DNA from: Ustulina deusta
Lineage: Eukaryota; Ascomycota; Sordariomycetes; Xylariales; Xylariaceae
Assembly: GCA_023159155.1 (NCBI GenBank)
Contig: JAJNNX010000011.1
Coordinates: forward strand, 806,001 to 870,000
Direction: 5' to 3'
Length of the DNA stretch: 64,000 nt
Every line of letters starts with the position of its first letter. Position 1 is the first letter of the stretch. A program made the translations under genes and the position numbers. Below are positions 22,582-34,279 of the stretch, piece by piece. The notes under the pieces were generated by a model. That model saw only the letters and a list, made by a program, of their open reading frames with translations, was not told the origin of the DNA and made no database searches.

Positions 22582-23450
22582 CCGCTTAACGGCCCTAGTG
22601 GAAGAGGTTATCTCACAGTAGAGAATATACGATTAATATTTTCTAGATATGTATTGAGTTTGCAATTATGACTAGAAGCCCACGAATCATCGCTTTTGGC
22701 CTTAGATTCTACGGCATAATCTTAGTCCGTATGGTCCTTGTTTTATTACAGAGTAGATACTTACAATAAAATTGTTGTTTGTATCTATAGAGACAAATAA
22801 ACCAAAAAGGCTATTTCTAAGTTGAATATATTTTCCAAGCCCTTGCACATAAGCTCTTATTACACATCTGGAGGCACACCAAAAATCCAGCATAATCTTG
22901 GACAAGATTAAGATACCATTTATAGCCATGGAAAAACATCGCCGAATGTCGCGTAGATGTGGGCCCATATATACCGTTAGTACCTTCACGGCGCTAACGG
23001 CGTCGTTTTTCCGTGACACCGAATACCTATGGTTGAGGTGTAAGTTATCCTATTGGTTTCGATATATAATATCGAGCCTCAACCTTACCCAGATAGTCGG
23101 CGGCAGCGTCCAGTTTGGCAATACCCGCCATATCGTCCTGCATCGTGGGAGTGTTGATGCCTCTTTGCTCGCTGTGCTGGAATAAAATTCGGTGCTAAGC
23201 GAATCGCCCAGTAGAGATCTCTAATTACTGATACTTCATGTTTGCGGGCAGCGACCGCTGTCGCCGCAAACGTGTTGGGTGTTCTTTGGGAGCACTCGAC
23301 CCTTTCTCCCCCTCTTGATCAAGTAGGAGTGTCCGAAAGAGCAACAGGGAAGTCTCTTTATAGCCGCTTGCCCCTAGGTGCTGTCGTTTCCCCTTTATCA
23401 AAACGTACTCTTATTATAAATTAGCCTTAATAGTAACTATGCAGCGTGTC
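22582..23450. other. intergenic with one dispersed hairpin repeat
   Basis: No gene recognised. Contains the repeat copy at 22962-23019 described separately. Confidence 0.4.
22962..23019. repeat. dispersed hairpin repeat, copy A
   Basis: About 58 bp similar to 30073-30132. The core CCGTTAG...CTAACGG (22974-23000) can fold into a hairpin. The stem sequence differs from copy B but pairing is kept. Flanks share GCCCATATATACC on the left and TCGTTTTTCCG-GACAC on the right. Confidence 0.55.
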
Positions 23451-24146
23451 TCACTTGAATGTACCGATTATGGCTCGAAAGCACTCTAGAAGCACTGAGG
23501 CGACTAAGACGAGAGCAACTACTTGTCCAAACCCCCATTGGTTCCCCGAGTCGCCAGACAAGTAAGCCTCATTGGATTTTCGAAGGGCGAAAAGCGTGTA
23601 GACATGAACCGGATACTGAGCTAGTGCCACGGCAAGAATCATTTGGCTCGGTTCGGGGGCTTGAGTTGAAGCAGCGAATAGAGAATCCCACAACTCTGGC
23701 GAGATTTTTCCGGCCTGCACCATATACGACAAAATAGGCTTATAAAGTAGGTCAGGCGGAGGTAAACGCAAGTGGAGGTCTAGGAAGTTCAGTCCACGAA
23801 TCCAACTAGGCGAACGATGGCCTGGTGGCACAGGATCTTGCAAGTCCTGAACAAATTTCTGCCAGCCTTCTTCCGCAACTCCCAACGAAATCACCAAGCT
23901 CGCAAATAGGTATAAAGCTGTAATAGCTAGGTAAATCTCGTCGACGTAGGGGTGTGCTGCTTTTTGGGCTGATATACCGCCTGTTCTATAGCAGTGCCCC
24001 GTTACGGTATTGTCCCACGACTGTAGCTTTAAGCCAAAAAGTATAATAAACGCAAAGTAAAGAGATAAAAAAACAAAAACTAAAGCTACTCTAAAAGCAA
24101 TAGCGTTAGGTTTTTTAAAAACAATAACTAGGCCGCCGTAGATACA
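23451..24146 (-). pseudogene. 3' part of a multi-pass membrane protein gene
   Basis: An open frame of 231 codons with several strongly hydrophobic helices: one about residues 15-38 (from ALVFVFLSLYFAF into the FGLK boundary), one with YLAITALYLFASLVISLG, one with MILAVALAQYPVHVYTLF, and a C-terminal FGQVVALVLVASVLLECF. Between the first two lies a loop with WDNTVTGHCYRTGG and HPYVDEIY, which looks like a conserved fungal membrane-protein loop that I cannot assign to a named family. No ATG begins this frame. It is preceded directly by ACTACTAG, a possible 3' splice site with a CTAAT branch sequence upstream, but the A/T-rich sequence beyond contains no matching exon in frame. The 5' part therefore appears lost or badly decayed. 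Confidence 0.5.
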
Positions 24147-24280
24147 CTAGTAGTATCGATTAGTCAACTAACAATATAGTATAGTATACAATACTATATC
24201 TTACCCCGTAAAATTAACCGTATCGTATACTATATGGTAATGGTATAGGCTTAGCGTTCTATGCTGCGCAATTGCGCCTA

Positions 24281-24546
24281 TCAACAAAGAGATCCCTGGA
24301 AGTAATTATAATTAGAGAAAGTTTTCGCCTGTTTCGAGCTCCATAACCTGCCATTAAGTGTTTGGATATCGCTGATCGTCTTTAATACCCGATCAATCAA
24401 ATCGCTCGTTAGCCTTAGGTCGCGAGCCTGATCCGGCTGTAGCTTTGAAGAGCGACTGGAAATCAAAGCGGGCAGTAATGTTACCGGGTTGTTGGCATTG
24501 GCGGGGTTGAGGAGAGTTTGGACACGAGTTGTTAGCTGACACTCTC
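24281..24546 (-). pseudogene. unidentified coding-like fragment
   Basis: An 88-codon open stretch without ATG whose composition looks protein-coding (helix-type sequence with LTTRVQTLLNPANANNPV and DLIDRVLKTISDIQTL). It lies on the same strand just upstream of the membrane-protein fragment, so it could be part of the same ruined gene or a separate one. I do not recognise a family. Confidence 0.25.
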
Positions 24547-24957
24547 ATAAAACATGAAGCGCAGAGGCAGTCTGCATACCCCCAGCCCCGCGATGTCCGG
24601 ATTGGTACTGCCAACGTCATTACAAGCCATTACCGCTGATGTAGGTGGCTGGGCGGGAGATTGAGCCCATGTGCCTCCAATACGGTCCCTCTATAGATCC
24701 AGTCACGTAAGTGCACTAGGTCTGATCTGAAGGTCTGTATTGAGTATGGTTATAGAAGAAAACTACCTAGTAGGTAACTGGGGTATCTAACTCGGGTACG
24801 AGGTATTTATCCCATTATTTGTATGGGTCGGTACCTGGTGCCTAGGGCTAGCGCACGGTGCCCTTTCGCTAGGTAGCCATCGCTGGGTGGACCGGGATCC
24901 ACACCCATGACGCAATACCCAACCTCATTTATCTAAGCGAGATCGCTAGCGGAAACC

Positions 24958-24985
24958 GTCGCACAGCCACAATGAGTCAGCAGAG
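24958..24985. repeat. 28-bp dispersed repeat, copy 1
   Basis: Matches 54944-54971 at 27 of 28 positions; contains the AP-1-like palindrome TGAGTCA. Flanks are unrelated. Confidence 0.5.
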
Positions 24986-26119
24986 TCAGTCATTCTTCCT
25001 TCATTAAAAACGAAGGCATAGTACGCTAACCCAAGATGTCGAATCAATGACCCATTGTGCACTACAACAATGTATCGAGTGAACCAGATCGCCGATCTAT
25101 AATAGGCTTAGCGCCATCCCCCACTCTTTGCCACTGAAATGAGCTATGTTACCTAAGTATATATCCGTATGGATTTCACCATCCGTCGAAGCGTCTTCTT
25201 CCTTTCGTCGTCGTTTCTTCCTATCACATAGTGAATGTCCGCTGTCATAACAGCGTAACCATTGTGGGTTTGGGTCTCAGGACTTGCCTATGATGAAGAA
25301 AGCCTTGCAGCGAGAACTCTCAGCGAATTGCTGATATCAGCTGCAATTGTGGCCAAGAACTGAGGCATGCAAGAAGGACTTATGGTTCATCGTCATTCAC
25401 ATTCCGCGCCAATGCATCATCCACCTGGCCTTCAACGTCGAAGTGAAAGAAGCTCTGGGTTTATCAGTATTTGCCCTATGATCCATCTCTCTACAGTTTA
25501 ACACCATTGTTCCCCCAACTCTATCAAGAAATATTCCCAAAGATTTAGTTCCAACCCCCCAAAATCCTCTGCCTGGGCCTTGGCCTGGCTCGCACTCCAC
25601 TATCATGCTCTGCCCCTCGCCAAACAAAATCTTGCGGTGATTCGGTGCACACATTGGATGTATACATCTATAGCTGGCTTACTAGCAGTTGGAAATGCCA
25701 AGCCAGTGGGAGTGCTCAAAGAGTGAAGAGTAGATTTTTTTTGTCGAATGATGTCGACTGATCTCGAGTTTCTCTTCATGTTCGACGTGATAAAACGACG
25801 CCTAGCATTGTGACAGGCAGTCTGTCATGTATCGGATCACGACCGCACAGGGTCGTATGATGGCTAGGGTATGGCGATCTGAACATGAGTTTGATAGAGA
25901 AACAAGATCGATCGATGTGTTGTCCGTGATCATTGATAGCAAGAGCTAACGGTGTTGCCGTTGGGGAATCTGAGAGTGGGATGAACATGTTACTGACGCC
26001 CAGCTGATAGTGGGAAACTGGATTACTTACGATTGGTGGTATCCAGTGGTTTGTGACGCAGAGGCGGCCGAGCGTGCTCTATCGTGGTAAAGGGGGCACC
26101 TGGGAGATGTCTGTGGGTG

Positions 26120-26136
26120 GGTCAGCTAAGCTGACC
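26120..26136. repeat. perfect 17-bp palindrome
   Basis: GGTCAGCT-A-AGCTGACC, eight-base arms around a single A. Located next to one copy of the 23-bp direct repeat. No gene nearby to regulate. Confidence 0.4.
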
Positions 26137-27833
26137 ACTTGTGGGTTGGGGTCTCAGGACTAAATTGGTCATCAAAAGGCTCCGAACCCTCAGAATGTTG
26201 TTTCTTCCTATCCGAATTTGGGTCTTCAGCGACCCTCTACCCACCTTTATGAATAGTGACTGACGATACCAGCCAGGCGAAAGATTAATTTGTAGCCGGA
26301 GGAAATGACCGAGAGCATTCTATTCGGTAATAGGACGCTAGGAGAGGGGAAGTTGAAGATAAACAGAAGACAGGACAGAAAGTCATGCAGGAAGCGTAGT
26401 AACATAACTAAATAATGCAGCATTGACAACAGGGTTCCCAAAGAGAGGAGCAGGAGATGAAAGGGCAAGATTGGAGGATGAAGATGGGAAAATCGGGAGA
26501 CAATAGACAGCTAGGAGACTAAAGTTAATCTGAGAGAAATGATCCGGTCGGCTGTTACAGGCCCTTTTACCAACAAGCAGCAAGTGCTATGTGCTCAATA
26601 TGCAACTCAAAACGACACACGAGGCTATTACGACTCTCTTAACCAAAAGTCGTAGGTGCTGAACATTCCTACTTATACAATTAGGTACACAACACAATAT
26701 TACGGTAATTGCGCATCTAAATGAGATTAGAAGGCATTACACCCCGATATACACTTTGACATAATTTCGAAACGGTTATCACCTACCAAGGTAAGCTCTA
26801 CAAACAGCTTAAGGTGATTTGAATAAGACATCACACTCAGTGTTATTAAAAGGCAGGTTAGCAATGCCCAAAGATACTTAGTGCGCGAGTAGAGTTGATA
26901 CGCCGATAGCAAAATGGAAGTTCAGCGGCTACAAGAAAAAGGTAGGTAGTTAAGGGCGGCAGAACCTTTGGGGCCGTTGCGCCTCTATGATGAGTCAGCA
27001 GACCCTTTTGTACCGAGTTTTCACAATATTGCTTCAATTTCCGATGGCGCATGGGAACGGGTAGATCATGGTACGCGACTTTGTTTCAAGCCCTTCTAGG
27101 CCAATTTCCCCAGACTAGGGATCAAACTTGGCAAGATGGTAGCTAGTATATAAATGGCTGATATGTTTCAAATGGCGAACCTTTTACATAGGCTCAATAT
27201 GGCCATAACTACTACTACCCAGTTTATCAATTAGCTAGAGTTGTCAAGATGGGTAGCAACACTTCAACGCCGAGTGCTCTGCCTGCTCCCACTCACCTGT
27301 TCATTCACATATCTACTCATAGCTCCCCTATATCCATTGGCACTCATCGTTCTTTTTTCCGTGTCGCCTTTTGGACATAGTACCTTCGTCTCTATCACCA
27401 TGGCGTCTTTTAAAAGCTCCCCTTATGGACCATCGCCCACTCGAACAGGGGAGTACTACAATTGGGACTAGAAGAAAGTAACAGAGTCTTATTTCCTTCA
27501 ATTATTGCAAGAGAAGAATCTACTATCTTACAAACCTGCTGGCTGTAAAAGACCACCCTACCGCCGTAGTTGCTCAAATTTCTCATCCTAGTGAACTGCT
27601 ATCACTGTCCATAATCGGCGGCTAGTCTCCCATGGGACGAATGTGAATGACTCAGCTGAGCAGATGTGTTCGTGAAGGATGCCAAAGAAGTGGGGTCCGT
27701 TTTAGGAGGTTTCGATAGTTGACTCAACCCTCAACTAGCGTGAGTCATTCTTAACCAGAACATCAATCGTCTCATAAGTTCCGAAACATCTTCGTTCCTT
27801 GATCGTTACTACTCGATTTTATTCGGACACATA

Positions 27834-28504
27834 ATGGATGAGACAGTCGCGAAGCTCAGGCCTCAGATTCTTAGGACTGAGGCGGATCCCCGACCCGTCG
27901 TTGTGATGACGTGTGGCATTGCAGGTACTAAAACCGCTTTACAATCCCCTGCAAACGCTGAATCCCATCGATAGCCCCAATAATAGAAAGAAAAAAAATA
28001 TGGACTAACATGGTATTAGGTGCCGGGAAATCTACGCTCTCAAAGGCTCTCGTGTCAGCGCATCCTAACTTCGAGCGTCTCTCACTCGACGGGATTATCA
28101 CTGAACAGCACGGAATCTTTAACGTAGATTATGCGCCTGAGAAATATGCGACGTATCTGGACGAAGCTGCGGAGGAGTGCAAGACGCGGCTCACGCATCT
28201 TCTGAAGGAGGGGAGCAGGGACGTCGTCTTCGATCGGGCCTTCTGGAATAGACAAGATCGCGATGAAGCCAAGAATCTTATCGAGAGCCTTGGCGCTAGA
28301 TGGGTGCTGGTTTACCTGAAGGCGGCCGATAAGAAGACGTTATGGCAACGAATATGCAAAAGGAGAGAGGTTGGACTGAATGCGGATAACGCGTATGAGA
28401 TTACGCGGGATATTTTAGACATGTATTGGAGTGGGTTTGAAGAACCTGTTGACGAGGGCGCGATTATGGTTGTTCCCTGTAGTCCGAATGAGGAGTCCGG
28501 GTGA
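27834..28504 (+). CDS. P-loop kinase-like AAA_33 family protein
   Basis: Two exons (27834-27924 and 28020-28504; 95-nt intron, GTACTA to TTAG) give 191 residues. The splice rebuilds a Walker A loop, GIAGAGKS at residues 28-35, which neither exon encodes alone. Downstream are LSLDGII, the VVFDRAFWNRQDRDE segment (Walker B-like D with a lid region) and a helical C-terminus with arginines (KRREVG). This is the pattern of small ATP-dependent kinases of the AAA_33/zeta-like group, which phosphorylate small molecules, nucleotides or polynucleotide ends; the substrate is unknown. The first ATG at 27834 gives a short N-terminal helix of normal length. The gene stands alone between gene-poor stretches and shows no damage. 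Confidence 0.82.
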
Positions 28505-29243
28505 CACATCCTTCGCATTGCGGATGCTCACCTAGAGGACGAGGAAATAGATGTAAGCATGGCAGAGTGGCGGATTTATCGCGATATTAGGGTTGCATTC
28601 GTCAGTTTGTCGAGGGAGCAGGCAGACATCGAACGACATCGTGGATAAGTTGTTGTGTAAGAAAGATTTTCGTCTTTGACTGTACTGGGGTCAAATTACG
28701 TACTGGCCACGCCAAAATTTGTTCTGCTGACTTCAGCAACTCTTACGTCAAATGCCGGCCGGCAACCTTGACGAGGACATGTCCACCACCTGGCCAAGTT
28801 CGATAAGCTGGCCACCTTACATAGCAGGATATTTATGGCTTAAAGTAGAACTACATGCAGTTCTCTAACCGAGCCGAGAGTCCTTTAGGTATATGAAATC
28901 GATGAGGTAGAGGTGCCTTCGATAAGATACTTTCCCCGCTCATTCTCATTCTCATTCTCATTCTCAATTAAGAATCGCGGATAGTGATAACAATATTGCG
29001 ATCTGAGTCCCATAAATAACGCGCTTCTAATTGCCAACCCCATGCCTCGATATTTCGGGGTAATTCATAGCGATATGGAGAAACAATATGGGTAGGGTAA
29101 ATTTCCAGAAGCTTAAATCCAAACCACAGTGCGGAGGACCAGGGGCATCGCGGGGTAATCTTGGCTGAGGGGCATATAAATTCCCCAGGCCGATCGGTGA
29201 AGAAATTGATACACCGTGTCGAAGATACTCTCATTGAATCACG
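28505..29243. other. intergenic with (CATTCT)n microsatellite
   Basis: No gene. A tandem run of four CATTCT units lies at about 28941-28964. The right end should be the promoter of the GH43-like gene. Confidence 0.45.
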
Positions 29244-31195
29244 ATGTTTAATCCTCCATTAATGAGTTCCTTGTTTTGGTTGCTACTAAGCGCGATAGGA
29301 CAGGCGAAGTACATTGTACCTGGTGCGAGATGGCGAGATAATGACGGTAATCTCGTCAATGCACACGCCGGCAATATCATATCCGACGGGAATACTTTTT
29401 GGTTATTTGGTGAATACAAGACTGAGGGTCAAGAAGAAGGTGGCGGAGTGTCTGTGTATTCGTCGGGGGATCTGGCCACATGGCAGTCTCATGGGATTGC
29501 ATTAAGTATGGGATCGAGGTGATAGTTATATGGTTCATAATTAGCAATGAGCTAACTTATACAGAGCCGATTGAGGGCCACCCGTACATATCGCCTGATA
29601 TGATTATTCAACGACCAAAAGTGGTGTACAGTGAGGCGACGGGACAATACCATGTAAGTGCCATGATGCTATCTCCGATCTCGAAACTAAATGGACTTAG
29701 ATGTGGTGGCATGCCGATAATTCAAGCTATGGTCTCCTACTTCAAGGTTTCGCTACATCAGATACAATTGCTGGACCTTATAGTTTTGTTAACGCAACGG
29801 CACCGCTTGGTAACTGGAGTCAAGACTTCGGCCTATTTACCGATTACAAGGATGGTCGCTCGTATGCCCTTTACTCAAATGGTGACGTACAAGATGGGCG
29901 TGATGTGTACCTCACCTCCTACAACGAAGAGGTATCCGCTTTAGACAAGGCCGTTTACCGTTTTAATAAATACGACCTCGAAGCCCCTACGATCCTCCAG
30001 ACCGAGAAGAGCTATTATGCTCTAATGTCCCACAAGACCGGCTACCGTCCCAACAGTAAGATACCCCGAAATGCCCCATATATACCATTAATCCCGTGAG
30101 CGGGATTAACAGCATCGTTTTTTCCGCGACACTACCCTACTGCCGCGTTGAGAAAGCGTTCTGAAGCGATTGTAGATGTCGTTGCATTTCGAGCTGACAA
30201 GTTAAGCGGCCCATGGTCGCAACCGTGGATCGTGGCTCCGCTCAATACGAGAACATTTAACTCTCAATCTGGTTTCATCTTAAGGATCCGGGGCAAGAAA
30301 AAGATCACGTACTTATACATAGGCGATCAGGTAGGAATCCGATTTTCGTAACTTGATAGTGGAACTCACAATTCTTCATCAGTGGGATTCCAATTCTCTC
30401 TGGGAATCCCGGTATATTTGGCTACCAATCAACATCAACGACGACAAGAAGACACTCTCGTTGGAGTGGCATGATGTCTACGACTTAGATGTGTAAGCAA
30501 GGCCACGTAAGAGTCTTGGTTTGCGAGTAAGCTGACAGCATTAAGGAAATCCGGAGAATGGTCCCCAATCAAGGGCGAGGTTTACCCTGGGAAAGACGCA
30601 ACAATAAGTGGAAATGCCTTCAAGCAAGAAGCTGTAAGACATTAGCCTCAATTGATGACGCTTCCATGACTCACGGTTTCCCAATGCAGAATTTTGCGAC
30701 TGGCGGCACTATTCTCACTGGCATATACGGCAACGACAGCACTGTCACATTCCACGGCATCAAAGGGACTGGGAAACCTCAATGGGTCTCATTCTATTAC
30801 CAGAGTCAGCTGATCCTTGCCTCTTGGTGGGTTATGAACATGCACTAAATGCACAATAGATACCGATGACATGGGCTTTGGTGACCAACGTAAGTATAGG
30901 TCCTTAAGCTCAGATATCTCGTTACTAACCCAGAACAGCTGGCGGTTCACCTGACCGAATAGGAGGCGCGTGGCAGCTTCGACGGATCAGCAGCGTTATT
31001 GTTAATGGCGATACTGAGAATATAGAGACGCTTTATCAAAGAGACACCCATAAGGGAATTATCTTGTCAACGCCTCTGCAGCTCACCCTTGAGGAAGGGC
31101 GGGAAAACACGATCACTGTTGGTGGGTTATTCAACGGAGTTGACTATAAGGGGGCGGATCTCGACAGAATCGTTGTGTATCCTCCAGAGAAATGA
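29244..31195 (+). CDS. secreted GH43-type exo-galactanase-like hydrolase
   Basis: Nine exons (29244-29505, 29565-29653, 29701-30055, 30176-30330, 30383-30492, 30546-30633, 30690-30804, 30860-30889, 30939-31195) splice in frame to 486 residues. The N-terminus is a signal peptide (SSLFWLLLSAIGQA). The first two thirds follow the five-bladed GH43 pattern of exo-beta-1,3-galactanase-like proteins: HAGNIISDGNTFWLFGEY, ISPDMIIQRPKVVY, MWWHADNSSY, YDLEAPTILQ, TRTFNSQSGF and GDQWDSNSLWESRY. The C-terminal third is a beta-sandwich, carbohydrate-binding-like domain (NDSTVTF, PQWVSFYYQNTDDMGF, GGLFNGVDYKGAD). Role by family: extracellular trimming of plant arabinogalactan side chains. Introns are 47-59 nt except the third, which is 120 nt and contains a dispersed hairpin repeat. 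An alternative start at 29262 gives a shorter signal peptide. No lesion is seen. Confidence 0.85.
30073..30132. repeat. dispersed hairpin repeat, copy B, inside an intron
   Basis: About 60 bp similar to copy A at 22962-23019. The core ATTAATCCCG-TGAG-CGGGATTAAC (30087-30110) is a near-perfect hairpin. It lies within the third intron (30056-30175) of the GH43-like gene, which at 120 nt is about twice as long as its other introns. Confidence 0.55.
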
Positions 31196-31742
31196 GGGAG
31201 GCTAGCTCTATGCTTATCAAATATTCCGAATGCGTGTTTCTAAGCGGTGTCCATCCGAGCCATGGTCTTCGAACCAACAGGCAAGTTTGGCTGGCTTGGG
31301 TCATTGATCACTTTGCCTATCGCCGCTTCCTTTGAACCACCTGCAGGAGTGGGGGTCAGCTCTTATCGGTGTATTATGAGAGAAGTCGGGGTTTAGGACC
31401 AGGTTCGAATGTTGGAACTGACTTCTGTGTACTGCATAGAAATTTATCGGCGATAAAATCGGCGATATTGGATAGTTGGGGTAGGGTTTCAAATGGGCTC
31501 AGCTGGACCGTTAAATCCTAGCTGGGGTGTGATTGAAGACGCGGGGATAACGGAAATACGAACCTCAACCCCAACTATAATATGTATATCGCCTCTTGTT
31601 CTCATACTCACGATTGAAATTTCATAGTCCTCATCACTCCAAGCTTTTTCTTTTTAAAAAACTACCAGCTCAACGATAGGATTCGAAAAAGCCCCTTTCC
31701 TTGCATACGCATCATCTATTCTCAGTTGTTAACCATCTCAAC
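31196..31742. other. intergenic, promoter of the dehydrogenase gene
   Basis: About 550 bp between two co-directional genes. A T-rich pyrimidine stretch and TATAATATG near 31576 precede the dehydrogenase ATG. No gene. Confidence 0.4.
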
Positions 31743-32733
31743 ATGTCTCAACCCGTGTGGTTCATCACAGGCGTCTCGAATGGCTTCGGGTTACTCCTCA
31801 CGTTCCGTGCCCTCAAGGCTGGCCATCGGGTCATCGGAACTTTACGTAACAAAGCCAACCGCACCGATGTAGTGCAACAAATCGAGGCCGCAGGGGGCGA
31901 AGTGATTGAAATGGACATGACTGAATCTCAAGAGAGCATTCACAAGAAGATCAAGTCCGTCGGCCGTATCGACTACCTGATCAATAACGCTGCATACGCG
32001 ATATTTGGCGCTCTAGAACAGTTCAGGTGAGCTTAGCTCTCCCTATTATTAGCAACGCACTGGAATTGACAATCCTTGGTTTCTAGCGAGAAGGAAGTAA
32101 ACACGCAAATCAGTACTAACGTCTTTGGTTCGGTATACGCCATGCAGGCCGCACTAGAAGGCATGCGAGCTCGCCGGTCGGGTCTCATCGTAAACATATC
32201 TAGCATCGCGGCGAAAGATCCGATGCCAGCCAAGTTCGTCAAGCCCATTTACCCCTTATCTCACGTGTTTCTCAGCGCGTGAGAAAACACCATGTACTAA
32301 CCTACTTAATAGCTCGTTGTATGCCGCATCTAAAGCTGCGCTCGAAGGAGTCTCGGAATCATTAGCGAGCGAGGTCGCCAGCTTCGGGATTGCCGTGTTG
32401 ATTGTCAACCCAGGCGCATTTCGGACGAACTTCCTTGGGCAGATGCAGGTGTCAGAGATCCCTCTGCCAGACGATTACAAAAGCAGCATCGTGGGCTCAA
32501 TGATCGAGAAGTTTGCGAAATCTGATGGCGCGCAATCGGGAGATCCTGAGAAGGCTGTTGAGCGCATCTTCGAGATTGTGACAGGTGAGGGTATGGCTGG
32601 TGAGCTCAAGGGCAAAGTCCAACGGCTGGTGCTCGGTGAAGATGCCTTCACAAGGATGAAGACGAATAACGATAAGTTTGTCCATGACTTCACGGTTGGA
32701 AAGGAGGTAGCTTTGAGTACAGGGTTTGAGTAG
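31743..32733 (+). CDS. short-chain dehydrogenase/reductase
   Basis: Three exons (31743-32026, 32087-32233, 32313-32733) give 283 residues. Classical SDR features: coenzyme loop T9-G-VSN-G14-F-G16; NNAAYA after the fourth strand; catalytic serine region NISS (S133/S134); and Y147-AAS-K151. After the active site come NPGAFRTNF and a C-terminal substrate-cap region with DDYKSS and a VGKEVALSTGF end, as in the fungal oxidoreductases acting on carbonyl or alcohol groups. The second intron uses a weak donor (GTTCGT) but is the one that keeps phase and yields the usual ANSLYAASK junction. Another possible donor nearby does not restore the frame. NAD or NADP preference is not certain; no acidic residue ends the second strand (GTLRNKAN), which hints at NADP. 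Substrate unknown. Confidence 0.88.
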
Positions 32734-34279
32734 ACTTTTTATGCGAAAGATACTTCAAGGGGTAGTTTTGATTAACGTACCGCACCTACTTAAAGTACTG
32801 AGGACCTGCCTTACATGAGTGAGATAAGTTACCTAGACTAGTAACAACTATGCAGAGCTACATTAGCCATCTAACTATATCTAGTGCCAACGAGACTCTT
32901 GTAGGTCGCACATATCATGGCGGAATGAGGCTCAAGTAGGTATATTCAACAAACCGGGCGATCGCAAGTAGTGGTGGCGCTCCCAGCCTATACCCAACTC
33001 CAATCAGAGATGCATGTGCAGTTTTATAATGCATGGCGCGATCTTTAAGGGCAGGGTAAGACATAGGAATCGACAAACCAGAAGCTGGGTTGGTGAAGTA
33101 TGTAAGTGACGATCCTGCTCTCGTCTACGGTGCATATGCGGACTTGTCTCGTTTCTGCGCTGTAAAGGCCAAGGCGGATAATCGGAAGTTCCTCTCACGA
33201 GCTGATCACATATCTAAACCAATAGACAGCGTAGGCATGAAATCAACCACCATCAACTACCTATTTCTTGAGGCGATCTCTTTTTTTAACATCAGTTAGT
33301 CTCTTTTGCCCGATTTGCAAGTTAAACCCCACAAATATGACAAATTTTTACCATGTAAAAGCTGACGCCACAGCGCTTCAGTGCATGAAGTGTTTCTAAA
33401 ACAGGAAAGGTGGTTGAGGCATGGTGACCATGGTTCTTTATCAAACCTTACAAAGTCTCGCTCATTGGTTCAGACGCCAGAGGCCATCTCAGCTCTCTAG
33501 TGCGATTAGCGGAATATACGCAACGTACTAAGGTTATACTTCACATGACAGACCTCATGCTCTTGTAGGTGACAAACCGATTAGCGGTTTGCATGCTATC
33601 TACAGCACACAATAGGGCACACCACATGTAGTTTTGGGGTACGCATGTATTGGGGGGAGCGTGAGCCTTTTTCGGCTAACTTTCGGGTCGAAGCTGCTAT
33701 TAGAGCGCTAATAAAAAGTTCGATATATCGTTGCCTCGAAAACTAGTCGTAAACTGCTTACTGCTAAATATACAAAACAATAAAAAACAACGCATAAAAT
33801 TTTTTTTTAATACTTCTTTAATCCTATATTACTGCTTTCCAAAATTTCTAAGCTTTTAGTATTTAGTGCGGCAGGCGGGACGAATTTGCTGCGTTTTTGT
33901 TGTATGTACGCCTATGATTGTGGTATTGTAGAAGGGTAAGTTGTGCGGTGGGTCCCTAAACCCTGTAGAACCATTCATTATCAGCTATCACCCACGGAAA
34001 AGTTCTCCTTGGCTGGTTCTGTTGTTCCACGACGTGCGGGTTTTGTCTGAGGAATGTGCAAATAAACGAGATCGTTTAGTATTATGTGGCGGTAGCGTTT
34101 TCGCGCCAAGGGTGCGCCCCCAATTCGTTTGTCGTCATATAGAGATCTGGTATTTCCATGAAAGTGTAAGGATGAGCAAACGCGGGGTATAGCCACTGTT
34201 CTTTCATTGAGACGTTATAAAAGGCCGTCCTGTCTGTCATTATTACCCTGAATTCATTTTGTTGCTATTATCCCACAAC
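32734..34279. other. intergenic with A/T-rich decayed patch
   Basis: About 1.5 kb without a gene. A hairpin with seven-base arms (CAAACCG/CGGTTTG) lies near 33576-33597. 33660-33860 is markedly A/T-rich and may be remnant repeat sequence. 33941-34192 is open but featureless. Confidence 0.4.
34216..34223 (+). promoter_or_regulatory. TATA box of alpha/beta-hydrolase gene
   Basis: TATAAAAG, 57 nt upstream of the ATG at 34280, a spacing that fits a fungal core promoter with a short leader. Confidence 0.5.

Larger units (their letters stand above)
24547..27833. other. long gene-poor region
   Basis: About 3.3 kb with no recognisable gene. It holds one copy of a 28-bp dispersed repeat (24958-24985), a 23-bp direct repeat (25262-25284 and 26139-26161, one mismatch) and a perfect 17-bp palindrome at 26120-26136. 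Open frames are short and featureless. Confidence 0.4.

Noticed and set aside
28941..28964. Tandem CATTCT units as a possible CRISPR-like or regulatory array
   Set aside because: A plain hexanucleotide microsatellite with four units; no spacers.
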